This document shows positions 25,969 through 34,309 of a stretch of 64,000 bases of DNA, piece after piece. The position numbers and the translations under genes are program-made. The DNA comes from CAZRCZ01 sp964598765 (GTDB taxonomy: Bacteria > Sumerlaeota > Sumerlaeia > MVZB01 > JAJFLK01). The notes under the pieces are model-generated. The model was not told the DNA's origin and ran no database searches. It saw only the letters and a list, made by a program, of their open reading frames with translations. The stretch lies in contig CAZRCZ010000024.1 in assembly GCA_964598765.1 (NCBI GenBank), positions 1 to 64,000 on the forward strand, written 5' to 3'. Numbering within the stretch: position 1 is the first letter of the stretch; each line of letters begins with the position of its first letter.

Positions 25969-26676
25969 AAAAATGCGAAACGAAGCCAATTTGAACAGGG
26001 ATGGACGGGATGAATAGGATGAAGAATCAACCGCCAAGACGCCAAGAACGCCAAGAAAAAAAATTGCGAAACGAAGCCAATTTGGAGGCGGGAGCGTTGA
26101 TTTGGTTTGAGATGGATCATTCGATCTTCAAGAAGCCGCAGATTATTCATTAAGGAGGGAGAAGGAGAAAGATAGAGATCATGGAAAGGCTCCGGCGACC
26201 GATTTGCCGGTTGGATTATGGATGGAGGGGCGTTGCAGGGCGATTCCCTTGGAGGACCTTATGGACCCGTAGCGGACCTGAAATTCGTGGGACAGGCACG
26301 CGGACGAATCCCCGCGAGACGGTCCCCGAGTTTCCCGCGTTTTCCACCCAGCCGCAGGAGCGGCGGAAGTAATCCAGCCCCAACCGGAAGGTTGGGGATA
26401 CAAATCCCCTCGCACAAGATCAAGCTCCGGCAGGAGCGACATAAATCAAACGGAATATATCGCCCCTCCCGGGGCTTGGACGATTTTACGGTTGTTCCTC
26501 GCGTCCCCATGCTTCCGCATGGGGCTAAAATTATTTCGCCGCTGACGCGGCATTGAGATTCGCGGTACAGGTTACGAAGCGAGAACACAGCCGGGGCCGG
26601 CGGTGGAACGAGCACGGACGACGCCGTTCCCGCCACCGCGCCAGTTGAGGGAGCCGACACCTCCACTTATGCAAAA
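25969..26676. other. 708-bp repeat-rich stretch upstream of the Rhs gene
   Basis: No intact gene. A direct repeat GCGAAACGAAGCCAATTTG (about 25975 and 26067) flanks a 70-bp word-repeat insert with CCGCCAAGACGCCAAG. Further right are hairpins CCAACC-GGAA-GGTTGG (about 26381) and CCCCATGC-TTCC-GCATGGGG (26505-26524). From 26557 the Rhs reading frame is open without a start, and short NHL-like fragments are visible. Confidence 0.6.
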
Positions 26677-29600
26677 TTGAGCGATCCCGAAGCCATTGCC
26701 GTCGGCCCTGATGGCAATCTCTACATCACGGACCATATTTCAACCACCAATCCCGACCGCTTCCGCATTCGCCGCATTGCGCCATGCGCTCCCGGCGATT
26801 TGATTGAAACAATCGTCGAACTTCAGACAGGGTCGCCGGTTTATGAAACGGGCCCGATCAACGACCTCGCGTTCGGTCCGGACGGGAGTCTCTTTTTCGA
26901 CACGAAAGTCAGGCTCTATTCGAATCCATCCAGCTTTCAATACTACGATAAGGTGCGCCGACTCGATCCGCAGGGCAACCTTACCGATTACGCGGGCGGT
27001 ACGACACAGCTTCCCTACAGCACCGGTGACGGGGGGACGGCGACGCTTGCGACCTTTCAATCCAACGGCATCCAAACCCTTTCCTCCGACAGGATTGGGA
27101 ATCTGTATGTCGGAGACGCTCAACGGGTTCGGGTCATTTCGCCGGACGGAATCATCCGGTCGGCGGCCGGTTTGGGACCCCTCGGCGGGGGTAGAGCGGG
27201 TGATGGCGGACCCGCATCGGTGGCGCAAGTGGACACCCCCGCGGGTCTTGCCGTGGCGCAGGACGGAAAACTGTATCTTTCGGGAGGCGCAGTCGGTGAT
27301 ATAGCGGTGCGGTCAATTGCTCCGCCCGACGCGTTGACGGTGCCGGAGTCAACTGACGTTCAAGTTCCCGCCGAGGATGGAAGTCAGATTTACGTCTTCG
27401 ACGCTTCGGGGCGGCATCTGCGGACCGTGGACGCGCTGACCGGAGTTCCCTTGCTGACGTTCCAATATGGGGATTTCACGGATGAAGGGTTCGACCACGT
27501 GCAAAGAGTCACTGGGATCACCGATGCCGACGGAAATGTCACGCAGATTTCGCGCGATGGCGCGGGACACGCCACGGCCATCACAGGACCGTTCGGGCAG
27601 ACGACCGCGCTGACGCTGGACTCCAGCGGCTACCTGTCACGGATTGAAGCGCCGGGGGGCATCGCGCATCAGTTCAGCTACGATACGGGAGCCAATCTTG
27701 GATTGATGACCCTCTACGCCAAACCCAGCGGCTCGGCGTCGAGCTACGAATATGACGCGCTGGGGCGGCTGACGCGCGACGTCGCGTGCGGATCGTGCGG
27801 GACGGAGAAAAGACTAACCCGTAGCGAGATTGACGAGACAAGCTTTGCGGTGGACGTTACGACCGCGCTTGGGCGAACGACGCGACACGAAGTTTATTTC
27901 CAATCCGCGTCCGGAGTGACGTTCGAACCGAAGGACGTTCTGCATCGGATTGTGCGTCCCGCCGAAGGGGGCTCGTATCATATTGTCTCAAGGAGCGATG
28001 ACAGCGAACTGTTAACAATGCCCGGCGGCACCAAGATTGAAACGTTGGTTGTCGCGGATCCGCGATTCGGAATGCTGGCGCCGATCACCAAGAAGATAAC
28101 TTCGACCTTGCCCTCCGGGCTGAGTTATGACGTCGCAATGGATCGCCAAGTCGCTTACGTCAACGGCGATCCCGCGCAGGGATTGGCCTCCCAAACGGAC
28201 ACCCTGACTTTCAACAATCGAACGTATTCGACGCAGACGACCGCCGGCCCGGGGACGAATTGGACGGAGACATGGACTTCGCCCCAAGGGCGTCAAACGG
28301 TTACCCTGATGGATCCGCTGGGGCGGACGCTGCGCCATGCCCCACCGGGACTTCATCCGCGCGATTATGTTTACGATGCGCAGGGGCGCGTGAGCAGCAT
28401 TTCGGTTGGACCATCTGGAAACGCGCGCGCCACTGGGTTTGATTACTACAACAATGCTTCGGTTTTTAACGGTTACCTGAGCAGGATCACCGACCCCTTG
28501 GCGTCGGAAGCCGGTTTCAACTACGACGCGATGACTGGCCGCTTGAGGGAAGTTGTCCTGCCGACGCCCGCCGGAGCGACCGAAACACCTCGGATTCAAT
28601 TCCAACAGGACGCCGACGGCAATGTGACATCTCTGGTTCCGCCGGGAGGACTGACGCATCAGTGGCAATATGACCCTCACGACCAATTGGTGGAATATCG
28701 CCCTCCCATCGTTGCCGCACAGGCGACGACGGCCAACTACGCCTATACGGACGATGGAGAGACGGCGAACTTCACGTGGCCGGACGGGAGAAACATTGAA
28801 CTTACCTATGATTCAAAAGGGCGGACGACGGCGCTCAATCTTCCGGGCGACGGCTTGACCTACACCTATACATACGACGATTCGAAAGGCCAACTTCTCG
28901 AAGCCTTTGCGCCGGACGGCGGCGGATTAAGCGTTCAAATAGACGGCCTGCTACCGACGCAGGTGAGTTGGCAGGGTGGAAGCATAACCGGAGCGATCCG
29001 CCGCGCCTATGACGCGAATTCCGTTTTTACATCATGGCAGGTCAACAACCTGACGCCGATAGCCGTTCAATTTGACGCCGACGGGCTTTTGACCCAAACC
29101 GGTAATTTGGCGATCACGCGCGATCCGGGCAACGGATTGATCACTGCGTCCACGCTGGGCCGGACATCTGAGGCCTACCATTTCAACGGATATATGGAGG
29201 TGGAGGATTATCAAGCCGCTCTGGATGGAGCCGCGTTCTTCGAGGAACAAATAACGGGGATAGACGCCGTCGGTCGCATCACGCAAAAGACCGAGACGTT
29301 TACTCTGCCGACCGGAACGGAACAACATGATTATTCATACACCTATGACGCGCTCGGGCAATTGACTCGGGTCGTCGTTGACGGAGACACCGCCAATCCG
29401 ATCTCTTACAGTTATGATCTCAACGGCAATCGTCTTGGTTACACGCCTCGATCCGGCCCTGATTTGTTCGGCATTTACGACGAACAGGATCGGTTGACGA
29501 ATTATGGGGCCAATTCCTACCAATACCACGCCGACGGAACCTTGCGGACGAAAACGACCGGCGGCGTCGGAACGACAACTTACAATTACGACGCGCTGAA

Positions 29601-30738
29601 CAATCTTCGGGGCGTCTCGTTGCCCGATGGTCGGGAGATCGCGTATGTCATTGACGCGGCGCAACGGCGGATCGGGAAGAAAGTCAACGGCCAGCCCGTC
29701 GCCGGATGGTTGTATGGCTCGGGCTTTCAACCTTGGGCGGAGTTGGACGCTCAGGGCGAACCGGTCACCCTCTTTCTCATGGGGGGAAGGGGCAACGTGC
29801 CGGTGGCGATGCGGTCCAAGAAACTCACCGCCGACGGGTCGTTCCGGGATTACCGGCTGGTGAGCGATCATCTGGGAAGCGTCCGGATGGTCGCGGACGC
29901 GCAGAGCGGCGAGATCGTCCAGCGGCTCGATTACGACGAGTTCGGACGGGTTCTGGCCGACAGCAATCCGGGGTTCCAGCCGTTTGGATTTGCCGGAGGG
30001 CTTTACGATCCGGACACGGGGCTTGTGCGGTTCGGGTATCGGGATTATGATCCCGAGGTCGGGCGATGGACGGCCAAGGACCCGTTCGGATTCGCCGGGG
30101 GGGACCCCAACCTCTACGTTTACGTCTTCAACGATCCGGTCAATCTGGTGGATCCGCTGGGGATGGAGGGATGGAAGGAGTGGTGGCATACGGCGGCGGA
30201 CATCGCCGGGGTGGTTGAACCGTTTGGGATCGTGGACGGGCTTCACGCGGCGGAGTTGGGGTTGGTGGAGGGACGATGGGGGGACGCGGGGATGACGGCG
30301 GCGGGGATGATCCCGCTGATCGGGGACTTGGCCAAGGTGGGCAAAGAGGCCAAGGGGATCGTCAAGGGGGCCGAGGCGGCGGGAGCCTGCGTGAAGGCGC
30401 TGAGCCGGGCGGAGAAAATCCGGCGGCAAATGAAGGTCGAGGGGAAGCTGGTCGAGGGGATTTATGAGTTCACGACCAAGGACGGGCTGAAGTATGTGGG
30501 CCAATCCGACGACATCGCGCGGCGGATCGGCGAGCACATGGGAAAGGATGTGTTGACGGAAGAGGGACTGGGAACATTGAAATTCACGGAGGTCAAAGGG
30601 GGCGCGCTGGAGCGGCGGATTGCGGAGCAGAAGGCGATGAACAGCGCCAGAACACGAGGAGAAAAACTGGCGAACCAGAGGGAAGCTTTGAATCGCAAAC
30701 TGAGGAACAAATACAGTTGTCCCGCGCCGGGAGACTAA
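26677..30738 (+). CDS. Rhs repeat protein with NHL-like head and C-terminal GIY-YIG nuclease toxin
   Basis: 1353 residues from a TTG at 26677; the frame is open to 26557. The head has NHL-like blades (DPEAIAVGPDGNLYITD). The body is YD/Rhs repeats (YEYDALGRLTR, YTYDALGQLTR, YNYDALNNLRG). The core ends at RWTAKDPFGFAGG and DPLG (residues 1159-1162). The tail carries a pretoxin-like helix pair (AGMIPLIGDLAKVGKEAKG), then a GIY-YIG nuclease domain: GIY 1261-1263, YVG 1273-1275, Arg 1282-1283, Glu 1317 in AEQ, Asn 1333. The nuclease is probably delivered to competitor cells. No signal peptide is visible; the N-terminus looks truncated by the repeats upstream. Its stop overlaps the next start (TAATG). 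Confidence 0.88.
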   Translation: MSDPEAIAVGPDGNLYITDHISTTNPDRFRIRRIAPCAPGDLIETIVELQTGSPVYETGPINDLAFGPDGSLFFDTKVRLYSNPSSFQYYDKVRRLDPQGNLTDYAGGTTQLPYSTGDGGTATLATFQSNGIQTLSSDRIGNLYVGDAQRVRVISPDGIIRSAAGLGPLGGGRAGDGGPASVAQVDTPAGLAVAQDGKLYLSGGAVGDIAVRSIAPPDALTVPESTDVQVPAEDGSQIYVFDASGRHLRTVDALTGVPLLTFQYGDFTDEGFDHVQRVTGITDADGNVTQISRDGAGHATAITGPFGQTTALTLDSSGYLSRIEAPGGIAHQFSYDTGANLGLMTLYAKPSGSASSYEYDALGRLTRDVACGSCGTEKRLTRSEIDETSFAVDVTTALGRTTRHEVYFQSASGVTFEPKDVLHRIVRPAEGGSYHIVSRSDDSELLTMPGGTKIETLVVADPRFGMLAPITKKITSTLPSGLSYDVAMDRQVAYVNGDPAQGLASQTDTLTFNNRTYSTQTTAGPGTNWTETWTSPQGRQTVTLMDPLGRTLRHAPPGLHPRDYVYDAQGRVSSISVGPSGNARATGFDYYNNASVFNGYLSRITDPLASEAGFNYDAMTGRLREVVLPTPAGATETPRIQFQQDADGNVTSLVPPGGLTHQWQYDPHDQLVEYRPPIVAAQATTANYAYTDDGETANFTWPDGRNIELTYDSKGRTTALNLPGDGLTYTYTYDDSKGQLLEAFAPDGGGLSVQIDGLLPTQVSWQGGSITGAIRRAYDANSVFTSWQVNNLTPIAVQFDADGLLTQTGNLAITRDPGNGLITASTLGRTSEAYHFNGYMEVEDYQAALDGAAFFEEQITGIDAVGRITQKTETFTLPTGTEQHDYSYTYDALGQLTRVVVDGDTANPISYSYDLNGNRLGYTPRSGPDLFGIYDEQDRLTNYGANSYQYHADGTLRTKTTGGVGTTTYNYDALNNLRGVSLPDGREIAYVIDAAQRRIGKKVNGQPVAGWLYGSGFQPWAELDAQGEPVTLFLMGGRGNVPVAMRSKKLTADGSFRDYRLVSDHLGSVRMVADAQSGEIVQRLDYDEFGRVLADSNPGFQPFGFAGGLYDPDTGLVRFGYRDYDPEVGRWTAKDPFGFAGGDPNLYVYVFNDPVNLVDPLGMEGWKEWWHTAADIAGVVEPFGIVDGLHAAELGLVEGRWGDAGMTAAGMIPLIGDLAKVGKEAKGIVKGAEAAGACVKALSRAEKIRRQMKVEGKLVEGIYEFTTKDGLKYVGQSDDIARRIGEHMGKDVLTEEGLGTLKFTEVKGGALERRIAEQKAMNSARTRGEKLANQREALNRKLRNKYSCPAPGD

Positions 30739-31727
30739 TGGATCCGTATCATCAAACTCCAACTTTGGTTGATGGGTTGAAAATACCGATGAAAAAGAGG
30801 TTCGAATTTGAGGACGACTTGCCTCTGGGTCCAAGGGTGGTTCTGAGGGGCTGGTGGGATCAGTCGGTCAAGGAGTTCATGATCGAGCGAGGGATCAGGA
30901 CGCTGGTGTTGGGGGCACTCTTTCCCGATTTGCTTTTTCTGAAAGAGGCCCCCATTGTAGAAACCCTGATCATTGTCGATACCGTGAAGGATACCCAAGG
31001 GATTGAGAATCTTCGTGGCTTGCGTAGGTTGCTTCTGCGCACACCGCGCAATGTGACGGTTGATTTCACTCTTTTTCCCCACTTGGCGGATTGTGAATTG
31101 GAATGGAGCAGAGGATGCGATTCGATATTCGAATGCCGGAGTTTGAAACGGTTGTTTCTCTATGCAAGCAAAGAGAAGAGCACGGAGCGATTCGGTCGGC
31201 TGGAGAATCTGGAGGAGTTGGAGATCAGCGTGGCTCCGATCCGTGATTTGCGCGGGCTGGGTGGGCTGAGGAAGCTGAATCATTTGGAATTGCATTACCT
31301 GACCAAGCTGGAGAGTCTTGACGGATTGGAGACGCTGACGCAGTTGGAGGAACTCAAGATCGGGGCGTGCAAGAAAATCGGGAGACTCGACCCTCTTAAA
31401 CCCTTGATTAATCTGAAGCGGTTGGACGTGGACAACTGCGGCGATCTCGAGTCGTTGGCTCCGGTTCGGAGGTTGAAAAAATTGGAGGTCTTGAGCTTCG
31501 TCGAATCGAGCCGCATCATGGACGGGGATTTGGACTGCGCGCTTGCGTTGCCGAACCTCCGCCGAATCCACTTTGCCAACCGGAAGTTCTACACGCACCG
31601 ATGGTATTACAATGACGAGACCGAATGTTTGATGGCGCAGGGGGTGAGGCCCGCCTCCACGGCGGGGCCGCTGGAGCGGCGATTGTTCATGAGAGAGGAT
31701 CGGATCGAGCCGCCGATCAAGCGCTGA
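30738..31727 (+). CDS. Leucine-rich repeat protein, candidate immunity to the GIY-YIG toxin
   Basis: 329 residues. LRR units are clear: GRLENLEELEIS, GLGGLRKLNHLELHYLTKLE, GLETLTQLEELKIGACKKIG, PLKPLINLKRLDVDNCGDLE. The 80-residue head and tail are not recognised. No signal peptide, so it acts in the cytoplasm. The start ATG shares an A with the Rhs stop (TAATG), the tightest coupling in the window, as expected of a toxin and its immunity protein. The function is inferred from position; LRR domains are otherwise general binding modules. A DDE integrase lies downstream on the opposite strand. Confidence 0.82.
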   Translation: MDPYHQTPTLVDGLKIPMKKRFEFEDDLPLGPRVVLRGWWDQSVKEFMIERGIRTLVLGALFPDLLFLKEAPIVETLIIVDTVKDTQGIENLRGLRRLLLRTPRNVTVDFTLFPHLADCELEWSRGCDSIFECRSLKRLFLYASKEKSTERFGRLENLEELEISVAPIRDLRGLGGLRKLNHLELHYLTKLESLDGLETLTQLEELKIGACKKIGRLDPLKPLINLKRLDVDNCGDLESLAPVRRLKKLEVLSFVESSRIMDGDLDCALALPNLRRIHFANRKFYTHRWYYNDETECLMAQGVRPASTAGPLERRLFMREDRIEPPIKR

Positions 31728-31961
31728 TCGGTCCAAGAAACTCACTATCCATCCGAAAAAATCCGTTCCCCGCGAAACAGGTGAAGAACGGCATCGTCAG
31801 ACTGAAAAACTCCGCGCGTTAAACGTGAGATTGTCCGCCGGAAGGTTCTCCTGTCCAAGGAAAAGTGGGCTTTCGCAACGATGGCGTGCAAAACTCCGCG
31901 ACAAGGGCGCAATGCTGTCCTTGGCGCTTTTCGCGAAGAGAGAAAGCTTGGAATCAGTAAC

Positions 31962-33095
31962 TTATGCCGCCAGCCGAATGTAGCGATGATGCAAACCTCC
32001 GACAACAGGAAAAGCAAGAAGCTGATCCGCTTCGTCGTTATTCTCTGGACGGACCGGGATCGGCCCGTATCCAAGGTTTTGTTCTTCAATGGGGACTCCC
32101 CCACCCAGCCCTTGGTGTGGGCGAGCGCAATGATAATATCCGTCAATGAATTCGCGGAGCAACCGCCGCAACTGCCGTTCGTTGAATATGACGACGTGAT
32201 CGAGCAGTTCCCGCCGCAAGGTTCCGATGAATCGCTCGACGTAGGGATTCTGCCACGGCGAGCGGAAGGCGTTGCGAATTTCCTCTACGCCGTGGTTTTT
32301 CAAAAAGTCGGGAACGGCTCGCCCATAGATTCCGTCATTGTCCCGAAAGAGGAAGCGGGGGCGGAGGTCAAACGGCATGGCCTCGCTCAATTGCCGAATC
32401 ACCCAAGCCGACGTCGGATCCCCCGTCACTTTGAAATGGACCACTTGGCGACGGGCGTGATTGAGCACAACGAAAACGTAAAGTGAGCGAAACGTCAGGG
32501 TCGGAACGGTGAAGAAATCCATCCCCCAAGATTCGCCCGTGTGATTTCTCAAGAACGTCAACCACGTTTGCGATTTCCCGCCACGTTCCTTCGGACGGAT
32601 CATGTATTTGCGGATCGTGTCGGGATGCGGCGGATCAATACCAAGCAACGCCAAGTGATCGTGAATCCGTTCGGCGGACCACAGCTGGTTCTCTCGACTC
32701 AACCGCCGAATCAAGGCGATCATTTGAGCGGAAATTGCCGGCCGCCCGCGCGGACGGCATTTCCACCGCCAATACAACCGGAAGGCGGTCCGATGCCATT
32801 TGAGGACCGTGGCTGGCTTCATCAGACAGACCGCGTTTTGCCAACCTCCCCATGTCTTGGACAAAACAACCCACAACCACCGAAACGCCAAGGGCAGGCG
32901 CGGCTTCGGAAGCTTCTTCATCTCAATTCGGTTCTGGCAGAGTGCCAACTGGCTCCGCAGGGCGAGAATTTCCATTGCGGCACGGGTGCGGGTTTGAATG
33001 AATCCGCCAACGAAGACAACCGCATAATAAATGGCGTGTCTTCCAAATTCCATCATTGCGCGAACGAATTGCCCCACACTCCGCACGACCCCCAT
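31962..33095 (-). CDS. DDE integrase-like transposase (rve domain)
   Basis: About 377 residues. The rve core has GMDFFTVPTLTFRSLYVFVV (first Asp), FLFRDNDGIYGRAVPDFL (second Asp) and NPYVERFIGTLRRELLDH (Glu). An HTH-like region precedes it (RPAISAQMIALIRRLSRENQ). The head LRSQLALCQNR recalls a stand-alone integrase type common in Acidobacteria- and PVC-like genomes. All three catalytic residues are present. The start at 33095 has GGAGG 9 bases upstream. I could not find terminal inverted repeats or a target duplication by eye, so the limits of the element are undefined. Confidence 0.88.
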   Translation of the reverse strand: MGVVRSVGQFVRAMMEFGRHAIYYAVVFVGGFIQTRTRAAMEILALRSQLALCQNRIEMKKLPKPRLPLAFRWLWVVLSKTWGGWQNAVCLMKPATVLKWHRTAFRLYWRWKCRPRGRPAISAQMIALIRRLSRENQLWSAERIHDHLALLGIDPPHPDTIRKYMIRPKERGGKSQTWLTFLRNHTGESWGMDFFTVPTLTFRSLYVFVVLNHARRQVVHFKVTGDPTSAWVIRQLSEAMPFDLRPRFLFRDNDGIYGRAVPDFLKNHGVEEIRNAFRSPWQNPYVERFIGTLRRELLDHVVIFNERQLRRLLREFIDGYYHCARPHQGLGGGVPIEEQNLGYGPIPVRPENNDEADQLLAFPVVGGLHHRYIRLAA

Positions 33096-33189
33096 ATTCC
33101 TTACCCTCCACTTGCCGGATCGTCGCGGGGATGCCATCGCATTTCAAGTCGGATTGTGACAGCCTAATACCCTCAATCGAGGTTTTCCA

Positions 33190-33429
33190 CTATTTTGCCG
33201 CCCCTTGGCCCCATCCCTTCAGGAGTGTTCTGATTCGGATTGCCAAGGTTTCCGGCGGGACACTCCGGCCACGAAACCAGTCCCTCACACAGCCGTGGGT
33301 TACGGTCAAATGCTTGGCCAAGTCGCGGTTGGACCCACCGACCTCGATCATCCAGTTGCGCAATTCTTCAACGAGGAGTCTTCGTGAGTCTCGATCACTC
33401 AATTTGCGTAAGTTACGAGCCGACAACAC
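33190..33429 (-). CDS. Small XRE-like helix-turn-helix protein
   Basis: 79 residues starting with GTG at 33429 (no ribosome site seen). DLAKHLTVTHGCVRDWFRGR reads as a helix-turn-helix of the XRE type, followed by ETLAIRIRTLLKGW. It lies 95 bases upstream of the transposase on the same strand and might be a regulator of that element or a remnant of one. It is short, and the start is uncertain. Confidence 0.55.
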   Translation of the reverse strand: MLSARNLRKLSDRDSRRLLVEELRNWMIEVGGSNRDLAKHLTVTHGCVRDWFRGRSVPPETLAIRIRTLLKGWGQGAAK

Positions 33430-34309
33430 AACATGGCAAAAAGGATAACAGCCGTGGGGGGCTGTGCCACATCATCCCCCGCGAGGCAGTCCCCGAATTT
33501 CCTGAGCGACCCTCACCCTGACCCCCTCCCTTAAAAAGGGAGAGGGGTTCCGCGGGTCCGCGAAAATCTTTTCGCACATGCTCTTGGCATGGGATGGAAA
33601 AAGTCGCGGGCAATATGCCTGCGGCACGGAAAATAGTTCGACCCCTACGGGGTCGGGTTGTGGGGGCGGGGCGTTTCCCCCGGGTTCCGCTTCGCTCCAC
33701 CCGGGGCTACGTTCGTTCGATCCCTACGGGATCGAGCCGGAAAAGGGATTATCGGACAGAGCCTAGGATTATGCCGCCGCCACTGCGGCTGAGAAGGGGT
33801 TGCTTGCGAAATTGGTATCCGGGGCGGGTGCATTTCAGCTTTCCGAGGAATTTCCGCAACCCCCGTGGGGTTGACGTAACATTCTCACCGACCCAAGGTA
33901 GCCTCGCCACGCTCGGCAACCTTGGGCTTTGCTTCGGGACGCCGTTGGCGTCCTCCTTGGCCTAGACCGCCCTTCTCCATCGGAAAAGTGAAATGCACCC
34001 TATCCGGCCCTTGCGATCCCCCTCGTTTTTTTGGCAAAAATGGCGAAAAGGTTTTCCATTTTCGCCTTAATTTTCGCCGATTTTATCCACTTTTTTTCCA
34101 TTGAACAGACCTGCAAAAGTCGCGGAGGTTTCTTTTCCGCGCATGCAAGCATCCCGAAATCAATCATCCGCAACAAAATATCGCCGACTTCACCGATGTG
34201 AGTCGCCAAGCGGCATCCTTCCTGCATCATGAAAAATTCTGTAAATTGCTTGCAGGAATGACACATGAACACGTATCTTTTGGCCAAATTCAGATCAGGA
34301 GGAGTGAAG
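33430..34309. other. 880-bp stretch of mixed repeats
   Basis: No gene. In order: a degenerate GGCTGTGCCACAT copy; CTCCCTT/AAGGGAG (about 33526); CGACCCC-TAC-GGGGTCG (33639-33655); a CCCGGG-type hairpin around TCCGCTTCGCTCC (about 33679); CGATCCC-TAC-GGGATCG (33718-33734); a MITE-like element (33826-34000). The last 300 bases up to the beta-helix gene look AT-richer and plain. Confidence 0.65.
33826..34000. repeat. MITE-like element, full copy
   Basis: About 175 bp with terminal inverted repeats GGGTGCATTTCAGCTTTCCG and CGGAAAAGTGAAATGCACCC. Inside, in order: CAACCCCC/GTGGGGTTG, an imperfect CCCAAGGT/ACCTTGGG pair and GACGCC/GGCGTC. This is the best-preserved copy of the family. Confidence 0.85.

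Noticed and set aside
26181..26372. 63-residue frame before the Rhs gene
   Set aside because: Its residues come from hairpin repeats and an NHL-like fragment in mixed frames; not an independent gene.
29335..30834. 499-residue minus-strand open frame under the Rhs gene
   Set aside because: Shadow of the Rhs repeats; no start signal and no protein motif.
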